NCBI GenBank assembly: GCA_020344315.1
Contig: CP070820.1
Location: forward strand, 538,334-601,145
Origin: Candidatus Bathyarchaeum sp.
GTDB lineage: Archaea; Thermoproteota; Bathyarchaeia; Bathyarchaeales; Bathyarchaeaceae
Direction of reading: 5' to 3'
Length of the DNA stretch: 62,812 bases
The translations under genes and the position numbers were made by a program. Numbering within the stretch: position 1 is the stretch's first letter; every line of letters begins with the position of its first letter. The notes beneath the pieces are model-generated. The model was not told where the DNA came from. It did no database searches and saw only the letters and a list, made by a program, of their open reading frames with translations. Below are positions 17,441 to 26,273 of the stretch, one piece after another.

Positions 17441-17887
17441 CTAAAATGGCTTCAATCGCCAGAATCGGATGGCTTCGTACCAGAATATGATTGTTACTAT
17501 GGCGCCGAAAGAGATGATGAATAGGTTTTCTCTTGTGATATCTTGAAGTAATATTGTTAGATAAGCTATGTAGAAGATTGAAGAGAAGAGTGCGTAAAAG
17601 AAGTATCTTGGAAACATAAGTCTCCCCAGCTTGACGAAGTGCCTGAGAACACCTATTTTTACTTCGCTGACAAGGGTGTAGTTGCCGCCGATTTGCTGTC
17701 TTTGAACCAAACCTAGCTGGCGTAGCTGTTCTAGGTGATGATGTGCCACACTTGGGCTGCTAAAACGTAGAGCTCTCTCAACCTCCCGAACACTCATTGG
17801 ACGACCGTTCTTCAAGAGAAGCCAGTAGACCTTCCAAGCTTTTCCCCTAAGCTTATAATCGAACTCCGCTTCATCTTCTTCCCGCAA
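17441..17887 (-). CDS. Membrane-tethered winged-helix regulator
   Basis: 148 residues. Residues ~10-75 form an ArsR-like winged helix (AWKVYWLLLKNGRPMSVREV, then SPSVAHHHLEQLRQLGLV). Two hydrophobic helices follow at ~90-138. A DNA-binding head fused to two membrane spans suggests a one-component sensor of membrane or outside conditions. It precedes the beta-propeller gene on the same strand and may control it or itself. Start at ATG 17887 (MREEDEAEFDYKL). Confidence 0.75.
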   Translation of the reverse strand: MREEDEAEFDYKLRGKAWKVYWLLLKNGRPMSVREVERALRFSSPSVAHHHLEQLRQLGLVQRQQIGGNYTLVSEVKIGVLRHFVKLGRLMFPRYFFYALFSSIFYIAYLTILLQDITRENLFIISFGAIVTIIFWYEAIRFWRLKPF

Positions 17888-18108
17888 GCTCCACTCACCC
17901 GATGATAGTCAGAGCATACAGAATCGCTTCTTTCATCTCTATTCTTACTTATTGGAAAGTAACAATGTGCTTTTAAATCCACGCATTAGAACATCCATGG
18001 ACACACACATCAAGCCTAAAAAATGTCTGTGATTCGGTTTATTTGTTTTAGATAACTAAATTAATATGGTTGCATTAATCTAGAAATCCGCTTAGGAGAA
18101 GCGTTTCG

Positions 18109-19677
18109 GTGAGTAAAGCACGAAGTTTAGCTAAGATTTCAGCCAAGGGAGTATTCAACATCTCTTGGGGTCTAGCAGCCTCATCCATAATATCTGCCAT
18201 AGGCGTAATGCTTGTTGCAGGAATTCTCTCTGAATCCGATTATGGTTTAGTAGCAATCGCCTTGGTAGGCCCCAATTTCATCGCAATATTCAGAGACTGG
18301 GGCGTAGACTGGGCAACAATAAAGTACACAGCCCAATACAGGTCAGAAAATAAGCATGCAAATGTTAAAAACGTCTTGGCTTCCCTAATATTTTTCGAGC
18401 TTCTTCTAGGCTTTTCCCTATCTATCGTTTCTTTTCTTCTTTCAGGTTTCTTGGCAAATACATTAGATAGACCTAACATAGTGCCTCTAATCCAGATAGC
18501 ATCATTCACCATCTTCGCAGATGCTCTTCTAAAAGCCTCTCAAGCAGCTTTCACAGGATACGAAAGAATGGAATTTCACAGCATCTCCTCAATAGTTTAC
18601 TCCTCTTTAAAAACCAGTTTGATGACTCTCCTAGTGGTCTTAGGGTTCGGAACATTTGGAGCAACCATCGGACTCACAATCGCATACTTATTATCCGGAA
18701 TAATAGCCATAGCACTCCTCTACGTTGCCATCTACAAAAATCTCCGAAAACAAGAGAACAATAAACTGGAAATTCGAGCAACCCTCAAAACCCTATTCAG
18801 ATACGGACTCCCCCTCTCAATTTCAGCCATTATCACCGGGTCTCTAGCACAATTCTACAATTTTCTAATAGCTATTTACTGCACAGACCTTATCATAGGC
18901 AACTACCAAGTTGCATTGAACTTCGCCTTTATAGTTACCTTCTTTGTAATGCCAGTGTTAACCGTGCTGTTACCCGCCTTTTCAAAAATCAACTCGCAAG
19001 AAGAACGACCTATGCTAGGAAACGTCTTCCAGTTTTCAGTAAAATATGCCTCCCTTCTCATCGTACCCATAGCCTTCGCCATTATTGTCCTGTCTCAACC
19101 AACTGTAGCCGCAATTTTCGGCCAGAAATACTCGCTTTCACCCCTCTATCTGGCACTATACTCTGTCACTTTCATCTACACAGTCTTCGGATATCTGAGC
19201 GTTGAAAACCTCCTGAAAAGTCAAGGAGAAACTGATTTTGCCCTGAAACTAACTATAGTCGCATCGGCTATAGGGCTCTCCTTAAATCTTGTGCTAATTC
19301 CAGCCTTCGGTATCCTAGGATTGCTTGCTGCAAACATTATATCCGGAATCCCCAGTTTGATCATAGCTCTATGGTGGATAAAGAAAAAGTTCAACGCGAC
19401 AATCGACTGGACTTCCTCGGCTAAGATTTTATTGGCATCCACGATCGCAACGACCATTACCTTCGTGGTGACATCTCAGCTGAACCTCAGCAACTGGATA
19501 ACACTAATCATTGGGGCACTGATATTCCTGATAGTGTATTTGACAGCAGCTCCACTGGTAGGTGCCATCAACAAAGCAGATATTCATAACTTTAAAGAAA
19601 TGCTGAAAGGACTTGGGCCACTCGCTCCCCTCTTCACCCTGCCACTACTATTCATTGAACGACTGACCCGCGCTTAG
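18109..19677 (+). CDS. Polysaccharide flippase (Wzx/MATE-type)
   Basis: 522 residues with about 12-14 hydrophobic helices and the N-terminal pattern of polysaccharide-biosynthesis flippases (FNISWGLAASSIISAIGVML, SESDYGLVAIALV). Such proteins move lipid-linked oligosaccharides across the cytoplasmic membrane for surface glycan or glycoprotein assembly. GTG start. It is the likely transporter partner of the rfb sugar genes, although it sits 5 kb away. The codon use is A/C-rich. It is 58 bases upstream of mfnB on the same strand, so partial cotranscription is possible. Confidence 0.85.
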   Translation: MSKARSLAKISAKGVFNISWGLAASSIISAIGVMLVAGILSESDYGLVAIALVGPNFIAIFRDWGVDWATIKYTAQYRSENKHANVKNVLASLIFFELLLGFSLSIVSFLLSGFLANTLDRPNIVPLIQIASFTIFADALLKASQAAFTGYERMEFHSISSIVYSSLKTSLMTLLVVLGFGTFGATIGLTIAYLLSGIIAIALLYVAIYKNLRKQENNKLEIRATLKTLFRYGLPLSISAIITGSLAQFYNFLIAIYCTDLIIGNYQVALNFAFIVTFFVMPVLTVLLPAFSKINSQEERPMLGNVFQFSVKYASLLIVPIAFAIIVLSQPTVAAIFGQKYSLSPLYLALYSVTFIYTVFGYLSVENLLKSQGETDFALKLTIVASAIGLSLNLVLIPAFGILGLLAANIISGIPSLIIALWWIKKKFNATIDWTSSAKILLASTIATTITFVVTSQLNLSNWITLIIGALIFLIVYLTAAPLVGAINKADIHNFKEMLKGLGPLAPLFTLPLLFIERLTRA

Positions 19678-19735
19678 AACTCAAAGCATATAAGAGTCAA
19701 CGAAATGAAAAGACACTCAACTGGGTGAAACTCCA

Positions 19736-20452
19736 TTGAAACTTCTAGTTAGCGTCGTAAACGAAACAGAAGCCTCAGAGAGCATCAAAGGAGGAGCCCA
19801 TATAATTGACGTTAAAAACCCGAAAGAAGGCTCCCTAGGCGCCAACTTTCCCAGAGTAATAAGACAAGTTAAAGGGGCCGTGCGAAGAAACGTTGAAGTA
19901 AGCGCAACAATCGGTGACATGCCAAATCTGCCAGGAACCGCTTCTCTTGCAGCCCTAGGTGCCTGCGTCTCCGGAGCAGATTATGTTAAAGTTGGACTTT
20001 TCGGCGTGAAAACCTCTGAAGAAGCAACGACACTGATGAATGAAGTGTGCAAGGCTGTGAAAGAGTATAACCGCGACTTGAAAACAATTGCTGCAGGCTA
20101 TGCTGACTTCAGGACTGTTGGCTGCGTTAGCCCTCTGGAACTGCCCGCGGTTGCGCATAAGGTAAAAGCTGACGGAGTACTAGTTGATATTAAAGTGAAG
20201 AATGGTAAAAGCAACCTCTTCAATTTTCTAACCGATCAAGAACTAAAAGAAATTGTCGAGAAAGCACACGACAATAATTTGATAGTTGCTCTTGCCGGTT
20301 CTTTAGATAAACAACACATTCGGAGAGTATATGATTTAGCCGCGGATATTATTGGGGTTAGAGGAGCCGTCTGCACCAATAGAGACAGAGTAGCGGGTAG
20401 AGTTCAAAAAGAGAAAGTGATGGAATTCACTAAAGAAATCAGCCTCTTATGA
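19736..20452 (+). CDS. mfnB: (5-formylfuran-3-yl)methyl phosphate synthase MfnB
   Basis: 238 residues, the family's usual size. MfnB condenses two glyceraldehyde-3-phosphates into 4-HFC-P, the first furan precursor of methanofuran. The diagnostic Schiff-base region is GGAHIIDVKNPKEGSLGANF. LLVSVVNETEA at the start and GVLVDIKVKNGKSNLF in the middle also match, the latter with the second conserved lysine. TTG start with GGGTGA ~10 bases upstream. It is convergent with mfnE; their stops are about 9 bases apart. Confidence 0.93.
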   Translation: MKLLVSVVNETEASESIKGGAHIIDVKNPKEGSLGANFPRVIRQVKGAVRRNVEVSATIGDMPNLPGTASLAALGACVSGADYVKVGLFGVKTSEEATTLMNEVCKAVKEYNRDLKTIAAGYADFRTVGCVSPLELPAVAHKVKADGVLVDIKVKNGKSNLFNFLTDQELKEIVEKAHDNNLIVALAGSLDKQHIRRVYDLAADIIGVRGAVCTNRDRVAGRVQKEKVMEFTKEISLL

Positions 20453-20461
20453 AACAAACAG

Positions 20462-21127
20462 CTAAACAGTAACGTGTGTGCAAATGGTTTTCTCGTTTTC
20501 CAGAATATGCCTGATTCTCTCAGGATAGCTGCCGTTAACAACGTAACAATCTGTTTTTGTCTGTAGAAGAATTTTCGACAGGGTTCTGTCAACGCTTGTT
20601 CTCTTGTTCCAACCCAGTAACCTTTTGGCGGGCAACTCCTCAATCAATGCGGCATCCAAATTTTTCTCAGGGTCCTCAGAGAAAATTCCATCCACATCAG
20701 TGACTAGAATCAGCTTCTCAGCCTGCAATAAACCAGCAATGTAAGCGGTTATGGTGTCTGAAGTTACATCCCATGAATGCTCTAAGGGGTCTTCGCGGAA
20801 CATAAACCTCGAAGGCAAAAAAATTGGTAACACACCCCCCGCTGAGTTGCTGATTTTCTCTAAAGAGTAAGAAACGTAGGAATTTGGGGCGATATCAGAC
20901 AATAATAGTCCGTATTGATCCATAGCTAGAATAGCCATTTTGTGAGCAACCATATTTGAGAGACTGAAAGTTTCGTCAAACTTTCTTGTGGTGTCTGCGA
21001 ATTCGCCTCCGCCAGGCACAATAAGCATTCTGTAAGTTTTAGCTAGAACACTTAACTCCTGACATAACCTATCTAGAATGGCGGGGTCCTCGGCTAAGCT
21101 TCCTCCCACCTTCACAACTGCTTCCAT
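20462..21127 (-). CDS. mfnE: [5-(aminomethyl)furan-3-yl]methyl phosphate kinase MfnE
   Basis: 221 residues, amino-acid-kinase fold. MfnE phosphorylates aminomethylfuran phosphate (F1-P) to the diphosphate (F1-PP). Signatures: VVKVGGSLAEDP, VPGGGEFAD, and a later nucleotide-binding LVTDVDGIF. Its ATG lies 16 bases inside the end of mfnF, so mfnF-mfnE are translationally coupled. It is not an aspartokinase or UMP kinase: it lacks their lengths and regulatory domains, and the neighbours support methanofuran. Confidence 0.88.
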   Translation of the reverse strand: MEAVVKVGGSLAEDPAILDRLCQELSVLAKTYRMLIVPGGGEFADTTRKFDETFSLSNMVAHKMAILAMDQYGLLLSDIAPNSYVSYSLEKISNSAGGVLPIFLPSRFMFREDPLEHSWDVTSDTITAYIAGLLQAEKLILVTDVDGIFSEDPEKNLDAALIEELPAKRLLGWNKRTSVDRTLSKILLQTKTDCYVVNGSYPERIRHILENEKTICTHVTV

Positions 21128-22194
21128 CTTACAGGTTTTCCCTCCAAATTACTTGCCACCATAAGAGCCACACCAACCGAGGGCGATACAACAGACGCTT
21201 CAGCACCCAGCATTTCACTCATATCTATTATTTCCTTGAAACCAGCTTTCTCAGCAGCTTTTCTTGCCAGAAAATTTCTGCCAAGCCCAGTAACTACCAC
21301 TGGAATCTTTTCTTGAAGAAGTAGCGGTTGGATTCTTTCATAAACCTGCTTCAAGCCGTCCGTAATTTGCTCCACTTGCCTTTCATAGACAAATTGAGCC
21401 ATACCCATAATTTCTTGTTCATTTAGCATTTCAATGTCTGCGCAAACGACCCGGGCTAACCTTGCCATGGCTTCCCTCTTTGTTTTTCCGCGTCCATCAC
21501 ATGTTTCAGCAGTGTATTCTTCTTCTCCTATATTGTCCAGAAGCAAGTGCACGTCGGCTGACTGAGCGAATAGTTCTGAAGAGAGCCGTACTATTCCTCC
21601 CCGAAGAGGGACACCATCAGTGATTGTAGCAACGTTTGTTCGTAAAGCCCCTGAGTAGACGAGTTCCCCATTCTGAAGCTTTTCCAGATCGGTTCTGCCC
21701 TCAGCAGCAATCTTTCCGTTAATCACTGGAATAATGCTTGTTGTGGTGCTTCCAACATCAACGACAAGGCAGCTTTTAATTATCTGCGAAACCATCCAGC
21801 CCGTTGCAGCCCAATTGGCAGAAGCTACCTTAAGCGGTTCTTTCCGCGCATCCCCCAGTGACAGCAATTCAGCTTCCACGCTAAGAACAAAAATTGGCAC
21901 ACCATTAAAAACACTAGCTGCACAATCTAAAATGTGGTTAACTCCCTCTTTTTTGGTCCAATAGGCGTCTGACAGCTCAGCGGTCATTGTTACTCCAACT
22001 CCATCCAATGAGGTTGAGTCTACCAGCTTTTTTTTCAGCTTTTCCAGAACTTGTGGAAGCTTTTCTTTCCCCATTTTCCAAATAGGAAAATGTTCAATGG
22101 CTGTTCTCTGCTCTTTGATCATACCCTCTTGAGTTTTCAGGAAAGTGGCTTTTGTGTTGACGCCTCCTATGTCTAAGCCAAGAACATTCACCAC
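21112..22194 (-). CDS. mfnF: Methanofuran APMF-Glu synthase MfnF (hydantoinase/oxoprolinase-like)
   Basis: About 360 residues. MfnF joins the furan diphosphate (F1-PP) to gamma-glutamyltyramine to give APMF-Glu. Sugar-kinase/hydantoinase-like ATPase signatures: NVLGLDIGGVNTKAT at the start, CLVVDVGSTTTSIIPV in the middle, and VVTGLGRNFLARKAAEKAGF near the end. The frame opens further to 22266, but GTG 22194 or 22191 begins at the first strand and follows the SD-like GAGGTGA, which is embedded in the end of mfnD. So mfnD, mfnF and mfnE form one tightly packed operon. Confidence 0.9.
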   Translation of the reverse strand: MVNVLGLDIGGVNTKATFLKTQEGMIKEQRTAIEHFPIWKMGKEKLPQVLEKLKKKLVDSTSLDGVGVTMTAELSDAYWTKKEGVNHILDCAASVFNGVPIFVLSVEAELLSLGDARKEPLKVASANWAATGWMVSQIIKSCLVVDVGSTTTSIIPVINGKIAAEGRTDLEKLQNGELVYSGALRTNVATITDGVPLRGGIVRLSSELFAQSADVHLLLDNIGEEEYTAETCDGRGKTKREAMARLARVVCADIEMLNEQEIMGMAQFVYERQVEQITDGLKQVYERIQPLLLQEKIPVVVTGLGRNFLARKAAEKAGFKEIIDMSEMLGAEASVVSPSVGVALMVASNLEGKPVRWKQL

Positions 22195-22195
22195 T

Positions 22196-23413
22196 TCAAT
22201 CACCTCTAACATAGAATGCCAGAAGACGTTTTTTAGCCCTATGAAAGGCTGATTTGGCACCATCAAGGCTGGTTGAGGAGGTTACAAGGAGAGCATAAGC
22301 TGATTCGTTGCCTACGATCGGAAATGGAGGCGAAATGACTTCCCTTAATTTGTAGGTTTCAGCTATAATTTGAGGATGTGAAGGAACCTCTACTTTGGAG
22401 AAGAAGGCATAACCTTGTGTCTGCGCATCTTTTGGAAGCTTATGTCCAAAAACAGCATCAACTATTGCTTGTGCTGGATTGAAATCCGCAGCCCTCCTCA
22501 AACCTATGTAAGATATTGTGAGCCGTGGGTTAACTTCAATCACGACAGGTCCCTCTCTAGCCAATACCATGTCAACACCAACATAACCTCTCAATCCCCT
22601 AATAGATTCAACAACCCTTTGAGCAGTCTTCAAAGCTTCCTCCTCTAAACTATGATCGAAAGGGACAACTCCCCCAGAATATCTGGACTCCTCATCTGGT
22701 GGCGCTAAAGTAACTAACTGCTTGTTTAATGTAACAGACAAGGCTTTATCTCCAGTTGAAATTACGCAGACGCTGGCTCCTTTCCCCCTTATCAACTTTT
22801 GAGCGATAAAATAGTTGCTCAGCGACTCACGCGCCACTTTTTTAACCGCTGCTGCTATGCTACCTTCATCTTTAACGAGGCTTAAGCCAGAACAGCTAAC
22901 TCCGTCTACGGGCTTAAAGACAAGAGGATACCCTAACTCTTTGATTAAACGCCTGATGTTTCCGGTCTTTTCATGGATATCTAGCAGAACTGTTTCTGGA
23001 ACTTTCACTCCTATTCTCTCTAATGTTTCATAGGTTGTCATCTTATTTGAAACCCGTTTTATTGCCTCAACTTGGCAGTTAAGCGATGTTCCTCCAGAAG
23101 ATTCCACAAGTTTCTCCAGCACTTGACCTGACTCTGGAGCAATCACGTAAACGGCATCTACAGCACCTGAAATTTTTCTTAACTTCTCATCCAATTCTTC
23201 AGGTGAGGATACGGAGACTATCTTATCCGCTTCTATGGGTGGGTTAAAGCCAGCGAGTCTTGAATCTAGCAAGGTTGTGACTTGGTGACAAGCGGCTTTG
23301 AAGTCAGCGATTAGACTCCGTAGCATGCCATATCCTTCACTGAGTGTGCTGGCTGAAATCTTCTTATTGATGTATCCGCCTCCAGAGATGTGCTCATAAA
23401 TCAAAAGATTCAA
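22196..23413 (-). CDS. mfnD: Tyramine--L-glutamate ligase MfnD (ATP-grasp)
   Basis: 405 residues, somewhat longer than typical. MfnD links glutamate to tyramine in an ATP-dependent reaction. ATP-grasp pattern: LGYPLVFKPVDGVSCSGLSLV, then FIAQKLIRGKGASVCVI, and the metal-binding VVIEVNPRLTISYIGLRRA. TTG start with the typical opening LLIYEHISGGGY. First gene of a three-gene minus-strand operon. Its start is only 42 bases from that of the divergent hisA/hisF-related gene, so a shared promoter region is implied. Confidence 0.9.
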   Translation of the reverse strand: MNLLIYEHISGGGYINKKISASTLSEGYGMLRSLIADFKAACHQVTTLLDSRLAGFNPPIEADKIVSVSSPEELDEKLRKISGAVDAVYVIAPESGQVLEKLVESSGGTSLNCQVEAIKRVSNKMTTYETLERIGVKVPETVLLDIHEKTGNIRRLIKELGYPLVFKPVDGVSCSGLSLVKDEGSIAAAVKKVARESLSNYFIAQKLIRGKGASVCVISTGDKALSVTLNKQLVTLAPPDEESRYSGGVVPFDHSLEEEALKTAQRVVESIRGLRGYVGVDMVLAREGPVVIEVNPRLTISYIGLRRAADFNPAQAIVDAVFGHKLPKDAQTQGYAFFSKVEVPSHPQIIAETYKLREVISPPFPIVGNESAYALLVTSSTSLDGAKSAFHRAKKRLLAFYVRGD

Positions 23414-23455
23414 ACTTCACCCTCGCAGTATCACCTATGTTATGGGGTAACCATA

Positions 23456-24190
23456 TTGAAGATTATTCCAGTGATTGACGTTTTAAATGGTATTGCTGTC
23501 CATGCTATACGAGGGGAGAGAAAACGGTATCGGCCATTAAGAAGCGTTTTGTGCAAGTCTGCGGACCCCTTGGACATTGCCTTAACTTTTGAGTCCCTAG
23601 GATTCAAGAGTCTATACTTGGCTGATCTGGATTCAATATTAGGAAAGCCAGCGAATTTCGATCTGTACCAGCAGATTATAGCTGAAACTAATCTTGAGTT
23701 AATGGTTGATGCGGGAATAGCTGACATAATCAAAGCCAAGAAAGTGCTTGAAACAGGAGCGACAAAAATTATCATTGGCTCAGAGACTCTGAACAGTTTA
23801 GATTTTTTAAATCAAGTTGCCAAAGCCTTTGGTGAAGACAAGGTCGTGGTAAGCATTGACCTGAAAGAAGGAAAGCTGTTGAGCCTCTCAGAAGCTATCA
23901 AATCAATGGACACTATTTCGTTTGCGCAAAAACTCGCAGACATAGGCATCAGCCAGATTATCGTCTTGGATTTAAGCCGAGTGGGGACTGAGCATGGAAT
24001 CAACTCAGCAATCCTAGAAAACATTCTTGAGAAAACCAGCCTTGAGGTATTCGTTGGCGGTGGAATAACGGGCATCCAAGAACTGGAGGAATTGAGGAAA
24101 CTAGGCGTTTCTGGCGCCTTAATAGCCACTGTCCTGCATAATGGAAAACTCAAAGTTGATGAACTGAAATCCAATAGTTTCTTAGCATAA
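23456..24190 (+). CDS. HisA/HisF-related protein linked to methanofuran genes
   Basis: About 244 residues from TTG 23456 (MKIIPVIDVLNGIAVHAIRG); an upstream frame extension overlaps mfnD and is ignored. TIM-barrel of the HisA type, with DLDSILGKPANFDLY, LMVDAGIADI and VFVGGGITGIQELEEL marking the phosphate-binding strands. Methanogens carry this hisA/hisF-related family (TIGR00734, hisAF_rel) in addition to true HisA. No other his gene is nearby; the cluster is otherwise all methanofuran. A role in cofactor synthesis is inferred from position only. It could be the missing or an accessory furan step. Confidence 0.8.
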   Translation: MKIIPVIDVLNGIAVHAIRGERKRYRPLRSVLCKSADPLDIALTFESLGFKSLYLADLDSILGKPANFDLYQQIIAETNLELMVDAGIADIIKAKKVLETGATKIIIGSETLNSLDFLNQVAKAFGEDKVVVSIDLKEGKLLSLSEAIKSMDTISFAQKLADIGISQIIVLDLSRVGTEHGINSAILENILEKTSLEVFVGGGITGIQELEELRKLGVSGALIATVLHNGKLKVDELKSNSFLA

Positions 24191-24194
24191 GAAA

Positions 24195-25388
24195 GTGAAA
24201 CACATGCCTTCAGAGACAACATCGCACAAAACAAACGAGATGCCGGAGAAGGGCTTGCCCCAAAACATAATTCGTAAAATGCTTGAAGCAAAACTCCAAC
24301 GAGACCTCACCTATTCTTCCGGCAAAATCCTGTGTTCCATGTGTACAAACCCCCACAGCTTCGCCAAACAAATTTACCGGAAGTACCTTGAAAAGAACCT
24401 AGGCGACCCAGGTCTTTTCCCAGCATCCGCAGAACTGGAGCAAGAAACGATTCATATGCTTGGTTCGCTGCTTTCGAATCCCGAAGCCTCAGGAAGTATC
24501 GTTTCTGGTGGAACAGAAGCGAATATAATTGCCCTCTGGATCGCCCGAAATCTCGCCAAGAAGGATTGCGGCGAAGTTATTGTTCCTGTTTCTGCTCATT
24601 ACTCCTTTGACAAGGCATCTGACCTGTTAAATTTAAAGTTGATTAAGGTGAATCTTAACCATCATTTTCAAATGGATGTAAAGGCTGCTGAAAAGGCTAT
24701 TACGCCGAGAACTGTGGCAATTGTTGGTGTGGCAGGCACCACAGGCTTAGGAGTTGTTGATCCCATGCGTGAACTTTCAGAGATCGCCTTGGCACATAAC
24801 ATCTATCTTCATGTAGATGCGGCATTTGGGGGATTTGTGCTTCCTTTCCTTAAGGAGTTAGGCTATAATGCTCTAGATTTTGATTTCAGGTTACCTAGAG
24901 TCTGTTCCATTACAATTGATCCTCATAAGATGGGGTTAGCTCCCATTCCCTCCGGAGGAATACTGTTCAGGAATGCGTCCCTCACTGAAGCTGTCAGCAC
25001 AAGGGTTCCCTACTTGGCTGGAGGAGAGGCGGAACAGTCCACTCTGTTGGGAACGCGTTCAGGTGCTTCCGCAGTAGCCGTTTGGGCGTTGTTGAGGCAT
25101 CTTGGAAGAGCAGGATACAGGGCTGTAGTTGAACACTGCCTTATGCTAACTTGGAAGCTTGTTAAGGAGATTAAGCGGATTGATGGATTAGACATCGTGA
25201 CCGAGCCTACCTTAAATGTGGTTGGAATAAAATCGGACAGAATAGATATTCGGTTGATCTTTCAGGAATTGAGGAAACGTGGTTGGGCGGTTTCCCTCTT
25301 CCCCGGATTCATCAGAATTGTAATAATGCCCCACACTAAACCTTCACACATCAGAAACCTCCTTGAAGACTTGAAAAGAATCCTATAG
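24195..25388 (+). CDS. mfnA: L-tyrosine/L-aspartate decarboxylase MfnA
   Basis: 397 residues from GTG 24195; inner ATGs at 24204 and 24240 are alternatives, and the family usually begins near the last. PLP-dependent group II decarboxylase producing tyramine, which enters methanofuran. PLP site: SITIDPHKMGLAPIPSGG, with the Schiff-base lysine, plus LHVDAAFGGFVLP. The usual SMCTNPH motif near the substrate pocket is present. Four bases separate it from the hisA/hisF-related gene, so they are one operon. Aspartate decarboxylation (to beta-alanine for CoA) is also known in this family. Confidence 0.9.
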   Translation: MKHMPSETTSHKTNEMPEKGLPQNIIRKMLEAKLQRDLTYSSGKILCSMCTNPHSFAKQIYRKYLEKNLGDPGLFPASAELEQETIHMLGSLLSNPEASGSIVSGGTEANIIALWIARNLAKKDCGEVIVPVSAHYSFDKASDLLNLKLIKVNLNHHFQMDVKAAEKAITPRTVAIVGVAGTTGLGVVDPMRELSEIALAHNIYLHVDAAFGGFVLPFLKELGYNALDFDFRLPRVCSITIDPHKMGLAPIPSGGILFRNASLTEAVSTRVPYLAGGEAEQSTLLGTRSGASAVAVWALLRHLGRAGYRAVVEHCLMLTWKLVKEIKRIDGLDIVTEPTLNVVGIKSDRIDIRLIFQELRKRGWAVSLFPGFIRIVIMPHTKPSHIRNLLEDLKRIL

Positions 25389-25876
25389 GGATTACAGGGC
25401 TAGAAAAACCTGAAATTGAGACTCGCAAGTCCGCAGGTCCAGCAACAACCGTTGTAGTAACAATGTCAAGAGACGCTTTAGACAAAATTCCCCAGTTAAT
25501 AGATAACTCAATGCATGTTATTGGGTCATTATGTTAGAAATAACACACGGTATGGCATCATTTTGGGCGAATCATGTGGCAGAACATACTTGGCAAATGA
25601 GCCATTCGCGCGCATTTTGGCATTTTTCTAGCAACATTTGCTTCTGTTCTGAGGTAATTTTCTTGTATCAGCTATACTTTTATGCCGCAAAAGTATATGC
25701 GCCTTCAATTTACATATTATGTTGGTATATTCAAGCTACTTAACAACCTTTTTAGGCAGAAGTGTCCTATTCACTTAGCTACTCAAGTAAAGGAGGATGC
25801 ACGATTTTTGAACATTCAAAAACCGGAATTTTGCGCTCCTTTACGTAGTAATGTGTTATGTTAGAGGTTAGTTAAT
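25389..25876. other. Intergenic region with weak coding traces
   Basis: 488 bases. A plus-strand frame from 25367 to the TAG at 25535-25537 reads like protein (for example AGPATTVVVTMSRDALDKIP) but has no start before an internal ATG at about 25466, so it may be a gene remnant. Small frames at 25531-25864 have no recognisable content. Otherwise AT-rich, no repeats seen. Confidence 0.35.
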
Positions 25877-26182
25877 ATGAGAAGATCGAAGATGGAGATG
25901 TATATTGACATCCTCAAGGTTCTGGCTCAGAATGGACCGTTGAAGCTAACGCATGTCATGTATAAGGCTAATGTGAATTGCAGTGTTCTAAAAGAATACT
26001 TGGATTTTCTAATCCACCAGAGCCTCATTGAAGAACAGATTTTGCGTAAGAAAAGAAACAAAACAAAAATTAGGTATGCGATCACGGATAGAGGAAGAAA
26101 AGTACTCAAGTACTTCAACGAGGTTAACAGAGCCCTACAAATAACTCAAGAAGCAAACATGATTCCGCCAATGCTATACTAG
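25877..26182 (+). CDS. Winged-helix DNA-binding protein
   Basis: 101 residues, ATG start. It reads as a compact archaeal winged helix (MEMYIDILKVLAQNGPLKL, then VLKEYLDFLIHQSLIEEQ and YAITDRGRKVLKYF), the HTH_45-like small regulator group widespread in TACK archaea. No ligand domain. It is convergent with the large membrane protein downstream. Target unknown. Confidence 0.75.
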   Translation: MRRSKMEMYIDILKVLAQNGPLKLTHVMYKANVNCSVLKEYLDFLIHQSLIEEQILRKKRNKTKIRYAITDRGRKVLKYFNEVNRALQITQEANMIPPMLY

Positions 26183-26273
26183 AAGAAATCCTAAGCTTCA
26201 TTCTTGACTGCAGGCGCATCGTTTGAATAGAAGAGGACAACTGGAAGAAAGAAAAAGGGGATTTTTGGTTCTT

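Noticed and set aside
25367-25537. Possible gene or stop-codon read-through after mfnA
   Set aside because: The coding-like stretch is in a different frame from mfnA, so amber read-through (pyrrolysine) cannot join them. It has no start codon before an internal ATG. Kept only as a possible remnant.
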